Origin: Holophagaceae bacterium UBA706
GTDB taxonomy: Bacteria; Acidobacteriota; Holophagae; Holophagales; Holophagaceae
Direction of reading: 5' to 3'
NCBI GenBank assembly: GCA_002298155.1
Contig: DBME01000095.1
Coordinates: 8,225 to 23,435, forward strand
Length of the DNA stretch: 15,211 bases
The translations under genes were made by a program, and so were the position numbers. Under the pieces are notes generated by a model that was not told where the DNA came from, ran no database searches, and saw only the letters and a program-made list of their open reading frames with translations. Below are positions 5,531 through 12,070 of this stretch, piece by piece. Within the stretch, counting starts at the first letter, position 1; every line of letters starts with the position of its first letter.

Positions 5531-7744
5531 CTAGGCTTTGCCCGTGTAAACCTTCGCGGTTTCCTTGCCCGAGAGAACGCGGAGGGCGCCCTTGGCGAGG
5601 GCGTACATCTCGTTCTCCCCGGGGTAGACGGTGACCCCGCAACCCATGGCCGCGATGGCCTTGCGGATGTAGTCGACGGTCGGCTTGCACCGGGCCATGC
5701 CGCCGGTGAGCAGGATCTGGTCGATCTTCTGGCCCTGGAAGGCCGGCATGAGCGAAGTGATCCACTTGGCGATCTGGTAGGCCATGGCGTCCATGACCAG
5801 CACCACTTCAGCCTCCCCGGCCTTGTACCGGGCTTCCAGGGCGCGCAGGTCCGCGGTGCCCAGGAGATCGATGAGCCCGCCGCGGCCCTTGTTGAGCTTC
5901 TTGAGCTCGTCCTTGGTGTAGCGGCCCGAGAAGCAGAGGTCGATGAGCTGGCCCACGGGAAGCGACCCTGAACGCTGGGGCGTGAAGGGGCCTTCCCCGT
6001 CCAGGGCGTTGTTCACGTCGATGTAGTGACCCTGGAAGTGGGCGCCCACGGAGATGCCGCCGCCCATGTGGGCGACCACGACGTTGATCCGCTCGTAGAA
6101 CGTCTCCTGCTCCTCGGCGTAGCGCCGCGCGGTGGCGATCTGGTTCAGGGCGTGGCTGATGACCTTGCGGCGGATCTCCTTGAAGCCGGTGATCTTGGCC
6201 ACCTCGGGCACTTCGTCGACCACGACCGGGTCCACGATGAAGGCGGGACGGGACGAACCGGCCACCAGTTCCCGGGCGATGAGGCCGCCCAGGTTCGAGG
6301 CGTGGTCGCCCTGGACGCCCTTCATGAGGTCCTCGGCCATGAGGTCGTTCACGTTGTAGGTGCCGTGGTGCATGGGCCAGAGCGTGCCGCCGCGGCCGGC
6401 GACGGCGTCGAGGCTGTCCACGGAGAGGCCGTTGTCGCTGAGGAACTTCATGATGGCGTCCTTGCGGAACGCGAACTGGCTGGTGATGTTCTTGCCCTCG
6501 AAGGGCAGCAGCTCCTCGGCGGCGTGCTGGAGCTCCTGGGTGAAGCGCTCCTTGTCGCCCTCGTAGACGGAGATCTTGGTGGAGGTGGAGCCGGGGTTGA
6601 TGGCCAGGACCCGGTAGCGGCGGAAGAAGGTGTCGCGGGGCGTCTCGTCCCAGGCGCCATACTTGTACATGCGCAGGACGGAAGCCTTCACCGCCAGGCG
6701 GATGTCCTCGGGCGTGCAGTCCATGGCCAGGTCCACGCCCTTGAAGCGCAGGCCGAACATGACGGGGAACTTCTTGGCGTCGGGGAAGCGGGTGGCATAC
6801 AGGTGGTAGAGCAGGTTGCCCATGTCGAGGTTGGGGCAGATGATCACGTTGGCCGAGCCGGGCCAGTTCACGTCCTTGCCGCCCTGGTAGTAGGTGGCCG
6901 AACGCTGGGAGAGGGCGACGTTGACCTTCACCTCGCCCTGGATGTGGATGGTGCCGTAGCGTTCGCCTCGGCTGACGCGCTCCTTCAGCAGGGCCGGCAC
7001 GAGCTCGGTGGCCTTGCGCACCAGGTCCGGGGAGGGGCCCTCGTCGGAACCGCGGTTGGAGTAGGAGACGATGGCGCCGTGGATCTCGGGGAGGATGGAC
7101 TCGGGGATGAGGTCGCGGGCGATGGCGCAGGTGCCCACCGCGGCGGCGGCGAGGCTCTCGGGCGTCATGACCGCGTTCACGCCCACGTCGCCGAAGACCA
7201 CGATGTTCTGGTTGAGCACGTCCTTGGGATGTTCGTCGGGCAGCACGAAGATGCCCGCTTCGCAGCAGTGCTCCTGGGCCTTGAGGGCCTTGAGCATGGG
7301 CCGGAAGAACTGCTTCTCGCCGGTGGCCACGCCTCCCACCACCGTGTCGGCGTGGCCCTGGGCCACGGCGCTGATGCCGAAGTTCACGGGCACGGAAGCC
7401 CAGCACATGGCGTCGAAGAGGTTCACCTCGCGGCCCTGGGTCCGGGCCTCCTCCTGGTGGATCCGGGCGAACTGCTCCACCAGGTCGGGGCGCTTGCCGA
7501 TGTCCACGAAGGCGCTTTCCGAAAGGGCGAATTCCACGCGCGTGGGATCCATGGCGGACAGGTCGCGGCGGATGACCTCGCGCACCTCCGCCTCGGTGGC
7601 CAGGAAGATGGGCCGGGCGAAGCGGGTGAGGTTGCAGGCGGCCTCGATGATGCGGGGTTCCAGGGCTTCCGGGAAGATCACGGCCGGGCGGGTCTTGCCC
7701 GCGGCCAGGATCTGCTGGTCCATGGACCCTTCGATGTTGAACAT
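5531..7744 (-). CDS. Fusion: phosphate-acyltransferase-like domain plus butyrate kinase
   Basis: A 737-residue soluble protein, twice the length of either enzyme alone. Residues about 18-360 form a phosphate acetyl/butyryltransferase-like domain: AVIFPEALEPRI near the start, SYSNRGS (227-233) and CPNLDMGN (303-310). Residues about 377-737 form a complete butyrate kinase: AINPGSTSTKISV (381-393), GRGGTLWP (450-457), HASNLG, HMGGGISVG (559-567), NALDGEGPF and LTGGMA (679-684). Butyrate kinase makes ATP and the free acid from an acyl phosphate. The first half lacks the conserved Ser-Arg seen in active acyltransferases: where 'DLSRG' is expected it reads DLAMD (337-341). It may therefore be a regulatory CoA-ester sensor, like the C-terminal domain of malic enzyme MaeB, rather than a catalyst. 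The ATG at 7744 follows GGAGG (7754-7750). The gene diverges from the ferritin-like gene. There is no sign of a frameshift or of two separate genes: the junction reads straight through. Confidence 0.9.
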   Translation of the reverse strand: MFNIEGSMDQQILAAGKTRPAVIFPEALEPRIIEAACNLTRFARPIFLATEAEVREVIRRDLSAMDPTRVEFALSESAFVDIGKRPDLVEQFARIHQEEARTQGREVNLFDAMCWASVPVNFGISAVAQGHADTVVGGVATGEKQFFRPMLKALKAQEHCCEAGIFVLPDEHPKDVLNQNIVVFGDVGVNAVMTPESLAAAAVGTCAIARDLIPESILPEIHGAIVSYSNRGSDEGPSPDLVRKATELVPALLKERVSRGERYGTIHIQGEVKVNVALSQRSATYYQGGKDVNWPGSANVIICPNLDMGNLLYHLYATRFPDAKKFPVMFGLRFKGVDLAMDCTPEDIRLAVKASVLRMYKYGAWDETPRDTFFRRYRVLAINPGSTSTKISVYEGDKERFTQELQHAAEELLPFEGKNITSQFAFRKDAIMKFLSDNGLSVDSLDAVAGRGGTLWPMHHGTYNVNDLMAEDLMKGVQGDHASNLGGLIARELVAGSSRPAFIVDPVVVDEVPEVAKITGFKEIRRKVISHALNQIATARRYAEEQETFYERINVVVAHMGGGISVGAHFQGHYIDVNNALDGEGPFTPQRSGSLPVGQLIDLCFSGRYTKDELKKLNKGRGGLIDLLGTADLRALEARYKAGEAEVVLVMDAMAYQIAKWITSLMPAFQGQKIDQILLTGGMARCKPTVDYIRKAIAAMGCGVTVYPGENEMYALAKGALRVLSGKETAKVYTGKA

Positions 7745-7875
7745 GCGAACCTCCGGCGAACGTTACCAATCAGGACACTGGATTGTAGCAAGCGGGGGGG
7801 TTGGGCTCATGCAAGTCGGTCACAACCCGGGAGCCTGTCTTGCGGGCGGGCACCTGGGGTATGCTGGGGGCCTTG

Positions 7876-7881
7876 AAGGAG
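7876..7881 (+). promoter_or_regulatory. Shine-Dalgarno fixing the ferritin-like start
   Basis: AAGGAG, 6 bases before ATG 7888. The open frame extends back to 7801, but those 29 codons carry no ribosome binding site or family similarity, so 7888 is taken as the start. Confidence 0.75.
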
Positions 7882-7887
7882 TCACCC

Positions 7888-8385
7888 ATGGGTACCCGTG
7901 GAACGCAGATCGTCGGCATGGACGTCCAGGAACTGCTCAAGCTTCTCAACGCCGCCTACGCCAGCGAGTGGCTGGCCTACTACCAGTACTGGCTGGGCGC
8001 CAAGCTCATCAAGGGCCCCATGAAGGACGCCGTGGCCGCGGAACTGAACCTCCACGCCACGGAGGAGCTGGCTCACGCGACCCTCCTCTCCGGCCGCATC
8101 ATCCAGCTGGGCGGGACGCCGGTGCTGGCGCCGGACCAGTGGGCCGCCTTCAGCCCCTGCCCCTACGACGCGCCCTCGGACCCCTTCGTGGGCGTCCTGC
8201 TGGACCAGAACATCGCCGGCGAGCAGTGCGCCATCTCCATCTACAAGAACCTGATGGACATCACCCGGGAGGCCGATCCGGTCACCTACAACCTCGCCCT
8301 GACGATCCTCTCACAGGAGGTGGAGCACGAGGAGGACCTGCAGAGCCTGAAGGAGGACCTGGAGCTGATGTTCAGGCGCCAATGA
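7888..8385 (+). CDS. Ferritin-like di-iron protein (bacterioferritin/Dps-like)
   Basis: 165 residues, all-helical, cytoplasmic. It shows the four-helix ferritin ligand set: Glu27, the E60-x-x-H63 pair, Glu112 and the E144-x-x-H147 pair. The spacings within each helix pair (33 and 32) are close to those of the bacterioferritin ferroxidase centre, while the loop between the pairs is longer (52 against about 43). Such proteins oxidise Fe(II) and store iron or protect DNA from peroxide; the exact subgroup (bacterioferritin, Dps-like, or another ferritin-like class) is not certain. The start at ATG 7888 is fixed by AAGGAG at 7876-7881. The gene diverges from the acyltransferase/kinase fusion across about 140 bases, and its last 14 bases overlap the end of the convergent gene below. 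Confidence 0.85.
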   Translation: MGTRGTQIVGMDVQELLKLLNAAYASEWLAYYQYWLGAKLIKGPMKDAVAAELNLHATEELAHATLLSGRIIQLGGTPVLAPDQWAAFSPCPYDAPSDPFVGVLLDQNIAGEQCAISIYKNLMDITREADPVTYNLALTILSQEVEHEEDLQSLKEDLELMFRRQ

Positions 8386-8776
8386 CCGAGATCTCCCTCG
8401 CCGCGGAGGAGACCACGTAGCAGCGCTCGTTGTTGGAGCGCTGGTCGGCGGGCAGGATGAAGAAGCCCTTGCGCTCGGGGTGGTAGCCCTGGGCGTGGCC
8501 CATGAGGACTTCGCCGTCCTTGAACACCACCCGCACCTTCTTGCCGGGGGTGAGGTTGGTGGGTTCGAAGATGTTCCGCTTCACGTGGGCGGGGTTGCCC
8601 TGCAGGTTCTTCACGAAGAAGACGCCCTTGAGCTCCTGGACCTGGATCTCCAGGGGCCGTGAACCGGGGTAGGACCCGGCGGGGAAGAGGTGGAACCGGT
8701 CGTTCGTCGGCAGGAAATCGACCGTATGGCCCTTGAGAAGGCGGCCATCGAGGTAGCGGGCGACGATTTGGTTCAT
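8372..8776 (-). CDS. Small soluble protein built from two similar halves, unknown function
   Basis: 134 residues from ATG 8776, which follows GGAGGA (8786-8781); a longer open frame to 8848 has no ribosome binding site. Two beta-rich halves resemble each other: residues 4-50 begin VARYLDGRLLKGHT and have a later FHLFPAGS, and residues 80-131 begin VRVVFKDGEVLMGHA and have a later FFILPADQ. This suggests an ancient internal duplication of a small barrel. It looks like the family I know as DUF6982, found in gliding or surface-attached bacteria, but that assignment is from memory. There is no signal peptide or membrane segment. It has its own promoter-like sequence with a palindromic operator candidate (8874-8907), and its 3' end overlaps the ferritin-like gene by 14 bases. 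Ligand and role are unknown. Confidence 0.8.
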   Translation of the reverse strand: MNQIVARYLDGRLLKGHTVDFLPTNDRFHLFPAGSYPGSRPLEIQVQELKGVFFVKNLQGNPAHVKRNIFEPTNLTPGKKVRVVFKDGEVLMGHAQGYHPERKGFFILPADQRSNNERCYVVSSAAREISVIGA

Positions 8777-8794
8777 TGCGTCCTCCAAGGGCAA

Positions 8795-8806
8795 CGTCCT
8801 AGGACG
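8795..8806. repeat. 12-bp perfect palindrome in a leader
   Basis: CGTCCTAGGACG reads the same on both strands. It lies between the predicted transcription start (near 8872) and the Shine-Dalgarno (8786-8781) of the two-halves protein gene. It could be a dimer-binding operator or a leader element. It may be fortuitous. Confidence 0.5.
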
Positions 8807-8878
8807 GGCGAAGCGGTAAAGACGACCCCAGGGGAAAGATAAGCCCATCTGACGGATTTGGCATGGTTAATTTCCGGG

Positions 8879-8907
8879 ATCATAATGATTTCCCGGCGCG
8901 GTGCCAA
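8879..8907 (-). promoter_or_regulatory. Sigma-70-type promoter overlapped by a palindrome
   Basis: On the minus strand TTGGCA (8907-8902) and TATGAT (8884-8879) are exactly 17 bases apart, close to consensus for both boxes. The predicted start is near 8872, about 95 bases before ATG 8776. A near-palindrome spans the -10 box and most of the spacer (8874-8896; CCGGGATCAT facing ATGAT-TT-CCCGG), placed where a repressor would block polymerase. Confidence 0.55.
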
Positions 8908-8952
8908 TGCCTCATGAAATAAGGGCTATTTTAATTAAACATTTACTAAATT

Positions 8953-8980
8953 AGGCCGGGAAACCGTCAGCGGCCGGCCT
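8953..8980 (-). terminator. Possible terminator of the purine-salvage pair
   Basis: On the minus strand AGGCCGG (8980-8974) pairs with CCGGCCT (8959-8953) across a 14-base loop that contains the phosphoribosyltransferase stop. It is followed by an AT-rich stretch (8952-8921), but not a pure T-run. Confidence 0.4.
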
Positions 8981-9488
8981 GGGCGGTATGGGCGTCGATG
9001 TCCTCGGCATCCCAGGGGTAGACCACCCAGATGTCCTCCAGGTGCTGGCCCGCCCAGTAGCGCGTCACCGGCGCCGGGATCTGGTCCAGCTTGGTCTTGT
9101 CCTTGCAGTGGAGCACCGCCACGGCGATCTCCTCGGGGCCATGGGAGAGGAGCTCCCGCAGGCAGTAGGCCAGGGTCGTGCGGGTGTCGTCCACCTCGTC
9201 CACCAGGAGGACCTTGCGGCCCTTGAGCTTGCGCTCCACCTCGTCGATCCACTGGACCTTGCTGGGGCCGCCCTCGATGGTGTTGTCGTCGCCGTAGAGC
9301 TTCACGCCGACGGTGAGGATGGGCTTCTTCAGGTAGGTCTTGAGGATGCGGGCGGGGATGAAGCCGCCGGTGCCGATGGCCACGGTCACGTCCGGGTCGA
9401 AGCCGCTGGCCTGGATCTCCCGGGCCAGGCCGGCCACCGTGCGGTGGATCTCGTCGTAGGTGAAGTAGCGCTTGGACGGGGCGGCCAT
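8967..9488 (-). CDS. Purine phosphoribosyltransferase (hypoxanthine/xanthine type)
   Basis: 173 residues, cytoplasmic. It has a type I phosphoribosyltransferase fold: strand VTVAIGTGGFIPARIL (35-50) supplies the pyrophosphate-binding loop, and the PRPP motif VLLVDEVDDTRTTL (93-106) is intact. The C-terminal IWVVYPWDAEDID (153-165) resembles the base-binding end of hypoxanthine/xanthine phosphoribosyltransferases. It would convert a free purine base and PRPP to the nucleoside monophosphate. ATG 9488 lies 8 bases after the stop of the upstream GMP reductase family gene, with no strong Shine-Dalgarno of its own, so the two are probably co-transcribed and translationally coupled. The choice between hypoxanthine, guanine and xanthine as base cannot be made from sequence alone. 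Confidence 0.85.
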   Translation of the reverse strand: MAAPSKRYFTYDEIHRTVAGLAREIQASGFDPDVTVAIGTGGFIPARILKTYLKKPILTVGVKLYGDDNTIEGGPSKVQWIDEVERKLKGRKVLLVDEVDDTRTTLAYCLRELLSHGPEEIAVAVLHCKDKTKLDQIPAPVTRYWAGQHLEDIWVVYPWDAEDIDAHTAQAGR

Positions 9489-9496
9489 GTGCGGAC

Positions 9497-10510
9497 TCAC
9501 TGCATCAGTTTGTGGGGGAGGCTCTCCACCCGGGAGGCGGGGGAGACGACCATGTAGTTCAGCTTGCGCTGGAGCTCGCGGATCGTGTTGGCGCCGGCGT
9601 AGGTGAGCCCGGAACGGAGGCCGCCCACGATGTCGGCGATGATCTCCTCCTCGTCGTCCCGGTAGGGGACCTTGGTGGCCACCCCTTCGGCGGTCTTCCA
9701 GCCGGTGAGGCCGCCCAGGTGGTCGTCCGCGGCCTCCTTGCTGGCCATGCCCCGGTAGGTCTTGTGGGTGGGCTCGCCCTTCTCGTTGAGGATGGGGTCG
9801 CCCGGGGTGGGCCGGGTCCCTGCGAGCATCCCGCCGACCATGACGAAGTCCGCGCCGAAGGCGAGGGCCTTGACGATGTCGCCGGGGTAGCGGATCCCGC
9901 CGTCGGCCACGATGGACCGGTCGGCCCGGGCGCATTCCTGGATGGCGGTGACCTGGGGGACCCCGAAGCCGGTCTTGATGCGCGTGGTGCAGACGCTGCC
10001 GGGCCCGATGCCCACCTTGATGATGTCGGCCTTCACCGACGCCAGGTAGTCCGCCCCCGCATAGGTGGCCACGTTGCCGGCCATGATGCACTCGTTGGGC
10101 AGCATCTGGCGCATGCGCTTGATCATCTTGCCCACGTACTTGGCGTGCCCGTGGGCCACGTCCACGCAGAAGTACTGGGCGCCGGCGTCCTTGAGGGCCT
10201 CCACCCGCTCCATCTCCTTCTCGGAGGTGCCCACCGAGCAGAAGACCTTGTTGTTGCACCGCTTGAACATCTCGACGTTCTCTTCGATGGTGCAGAAGCG
10301 GTGCAGGGTGCCGATGCCGCCCTTGGAGGCGATGAAATCCGCCATGGCGTCCTCGGTGATGGTGTCCATATTGGCCGTCATGAGGGGAAGTTCCAGCGTC
10401 AGCTTCCCGGACTTGTCGGTCATGCCGATGTCCACGATCCGTCGGGATTCGTGGTGGTTGTACGCGGGGATCATGAGCACATCGTCGAACGTAATGGCAG
10501 TTTCGGGCAT
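9497..10510 (-). CDS. guaC: GMP reductase / IMP dehydrogenase family enzyme, probably GMP reductase
   Basis: A 337-residue TIM-barrel enzyme. The catalytic loop [11 protein letters not shown] is clear, with Cys174 forming the thioimidate with the purine nucleotide, along with [13 protein letters not shown] (199-211, phosphate binding) and [10 protein letters not shown] (222-231). It lacks the tandem CBS domains usually inserted in IMP dehydrogenase. The mobile flap (about 254-283) matches the spacing of GMP reductases ([11 protein letters not shown] then TAEG with Glu275) and has no RYFQ, the Arg-Tyr that activates water in IMP dehydrogenase. I therefore favour GMP + NADPH to IMP + NH3. The C-terminus ([15 protein letters not shown]) is more dehydrogenase-like, so the call is not final. 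ATG 10510 follows GGAGGGG (10521-10515). It leads a two-gene purine-salvage unit with the phosphoribosyltransferase. Confidence 0.8.
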   Translation of the reverse strand: MPETAITFDDVLMIPAYNHHESRRIVDIGMTDKSGKLTLELPLMTANMDTITEDAMADFIASKGGIGTLHRFCTIEENVEMFKRCNNKVFCSVGTSEKEMERVEALKDAGAQYFCVDVAHGHAKYVGKMIKRMRQMLPNECIMAGNVATYAGADYLASVKADIIKVGIGPGSVCTTRIKTGFGVPQVTAIQECARADRSIVADGGIRYPGDIVKALAFGADFVMVGGMLAGTRPTPGDPILNEKGEPTHKTYRGMASKEAADDHLGGLTGWKTAEGVATKVPYRDDEEEIIADIVGGLRSGLTYAGANTIRELQRKLNYMVVSPASRVESLPHKLMQ

Positions 10511-10549
10511 GGGACCCCTCCGGCAAAACCCAGATTAGCCGAAAAAAAC

Positions 10550-10578
10550 TTGACCCCTTCAGTCCGTTGTCCGTTAAG
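10550..10578 (+). promoter_or_regulatory. Candidate promoter for the small gene-photolyase unit
   Basis: TTGACC (10550-10555) is 17 bases before GTTAAG (10573-10578). The -35 is near consensus but the -10 is poor. A start near 10585 would place the upstream Shine-Dalgarno copy outside the transcript. Confidence 0.3.
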
Positions 10579-10602
10579 GAGGACAAAGGTTGCCGAAGGA
10601 GG
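10576..10602 (+). promoter_or_regulatory. Two successive Shine-Dalgarno sequences
   Basis: AAGGAGG occurs at 10576-10582 and again at 10596-10602. The second is 5 bases before ATG 10608. The first is 7 bases before an in-frame TTG at 10590. The second pairing is the better start. Confidence 0.65.
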
Positions 10603-10607
10603 AGTCC

Positions 10608-10796
10608 ATGCCAGCCCGCCTTGTCCACCCCGCCGGTCCCAGCGATCCCAGCCTGGCCCAGCAGGTCTCCGACCTGTGCCGGGAGGCGGTGGAGGCCGCG
10701 GGAGGGTTCCTGGTGCCCCATCCCGAGGAGCACACCATCATCGTGGTCTTCGGAGGCCAGCAGGTCACCATCACCGTGGAAGCCAGGCACCATTGA
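10608..10796 (+). CDS. Small unknown protein coupled to the photolyase
   Basis: 62 residues from ATG 10608, or 68 from TTG 10590. It has no signal peptide or membrane segment. A helical N-terminal half (PSLAQQVSDLCREAVEAAGG) is followed by strands FLVPHP, TIIVVFGGQQVTITVEA, suggesting a small alpha-beta fold with a beta hairpin. I do not recognise the family. Its stop codon TGA overlaps the TTG start of the photolyase gene (shared bases 10793-10796), the usual sign of translational coupling, so the two products are probably made together. A role linked to the photolyase is an inference from this coupling only. Confidence 0.7.
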   Translation: MPARLVHPAGPSDPSLAQQVSDLCREAVEAAGGFLVPHPEEHTIIVVFGGQQVTITVEARHH

Positions 10797-12070
10797 GCAC
10801 GCTGGTCTGGTACCGGGAGAAGGACCTGAGGGTGACCGACCACGGCCCCCTGGCGGAGGCCGGTCTGGATGCGCTGCCGGTCTTCGTGGGGCCTGCCAGC
10901 GGCCTGCTGGCGCCCCGCCTGGGTGACCTGGCCCGCCGCCTGGAGACCCTGGGCTCGGGCCTGGTCCACCTGGAGGGCGACCCCCTGGAGGAACTGCCGC
11001 GGATGGCCCTGGAGCGGGGCGCCACGGCGGTGCTGGCCCACGGCTTCACGGAACCCGCCGCCCGGGCCCTGGAGGCGCGCCTGGCCCCGGCGCTTCCCTG
11101 CCCCCTGCGGCTCTTCCCCGGCGAGACCCTCACGGCGGGGCCCCGCACCGGGGCCGGGGGCATGTTCAAGGTCTTCACGGCCTACCACCGGGCCTTCCAG
11201 CGGGAGGCCCACCTGGCCGAACCCCTGGAGGCGCCGGAGCGCCTGGCCTCCGTTCCCCCCGGTCTTCCGCGCTGGCCCGCCGGGGACCTGCTGCCGGATC
11301 ATCTGGCGACCTTCCTGGAAAACGGCCTGGCGGACTACGCCCGGGCCCGGGACCGCCTGGACGAGGACGGGACCTCAAGGATCTCCGCGGACCTCCATTT
11401 CGGGACCGTGAGCGCCGCGACCTGCTGGGCCGCGGCCTCGGGCCGCCCCGGGGCCGAGGTCTGGCAGCGTCAGCTGGTGTGGAGGGAATTCGCCCACCAC
11501 CTCCTGCGGGAATGGCCGGATCTGCTGGAAAAGCCCTTCGTGGGCGGGTTCCAGGACTTCCCCTGGCGTCAGGACGGCGAGGCCTTCCGGGCCTGGGCGG
11601 AGGGGCGCACCGGCTATCCGGTGGTGGACGCCGCCGCCCTGGAGCTTCTCCACACCGGCCACGTCCACAACCGCGCGCGCATGATCGCAGCCAGCTTCCT
11701 GGCCAAGCATCTGCTGGTGGACTACCGGCTGGGGGAGGCCCACTACCTCGCCCATCTGGAGGACGCGGACCTGGCGAACAACTCCATGGGCTGGCAGTGG
11801 AGCGCGGGCTGCGGGTGCGACGCCCAGCCCTGGTTCCGGGTGTTCAACCCGGTGCTCCAGGGGGAGAAGTTCGACCCCCGGGGCGCCTACGTGCGCCGGT
11901 GGCTGCCGGCCCTGGCGCCGCTGCCGGACCGCATCGTGCACCGCCCCTGGGAAGGGGGGGGCGCCCCCGGCTACCCCCCTCCCATCGTGGATCATGCCTG
12001 GGCCCGGGCGAGGTTCCTCGCCCTGGCCAAGGCGCATCTGGCTACTGGCGAACCTCGATCTCGTCGATGA
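10793..12070 (+). CDS. phr: DNA photolyase, class I-like, with altered substrate and electron-chain residues
   Basis: 425 residues, somewhat short for the family (about 470). The N-terminal Rossmann antenna domain starts LVWYREKDLRV. The FAD domain shows FKVFTAYHRAF, GTSRISADLHFGTVS (193-207), LVWREFAHHLL, TGYPVVDAA (273-281), HNRARM (292-297), NNSMGWQW (329-336) and DAQPWFRVFNPVLQGEKFDP (343-362), all typical of light-driven pyrimidine-dimer repair. Asn330 near the flavin is kept. Against E. coli Phr from memory, CPD-contacting Glu274 is Gln227, Trp338 is His290 and the middle electron-relay Trp359 is Tyr311, while Trp277, Trp306 and Trp382 are kept (230, 258, 334). The start is TTG 10793, since the only alternatives cut into the first strand; it overlaps the stop of the preceding small gene. 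The 3' end overlaps the opposing lipoprotein gene by 29 bases. Confidence 0.9.
   Translation: MSTLVWYREKDLRVTDHGPLAEAGLDALPVFVGPASGLLAPRLGDLARRLETLGSGLVHLEGDPLEELPRMALERGATAVLAHGFTEPAARALEARLAPALPCPLRLFPGETLTAGPRTGAGGMFKVFTAYHRAFQREAHLAEPLEAPERLASVPPGLPRWPAGDLLPDHLATFLENGLADYARARDRLDEDGTSRISADLHFGTVSAATCWAAASGRPGAEVWQRQLVWREFAHHLLREWPDLLEKPFVGGFQDFPWRQDGEAFRAWAEGRTGYPVVDAAALELLHTGHVHNRARMIAASFLAKHLLVDYRLGEAHYLAHLEDADLANNSMGWQWSAGCGCDAQPWFRVFNPVLQGEKFDPRGAYVRRWLPALAPLPDRIVHRPWEGGGAPGYPPPIVDHAWARARFLALAKAHLATGEPRSRR

Noticed and set aside
6026..7876. Long plus-strand open frame opposite the acyltransferase/kinase fusion
   Set aside because: It is low-complexity Gly/Val/His/Asp-rich and lies exactly antisense to a strongly recognisable enzyme.
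9512..10792. Upstream extension of the photolyase frame opposite the GMP reductase family gene
   Set aside because: The frame happens to stay open, but the family similarity begins at the TTG 10793, and the extension is antisense to well-supported genes.
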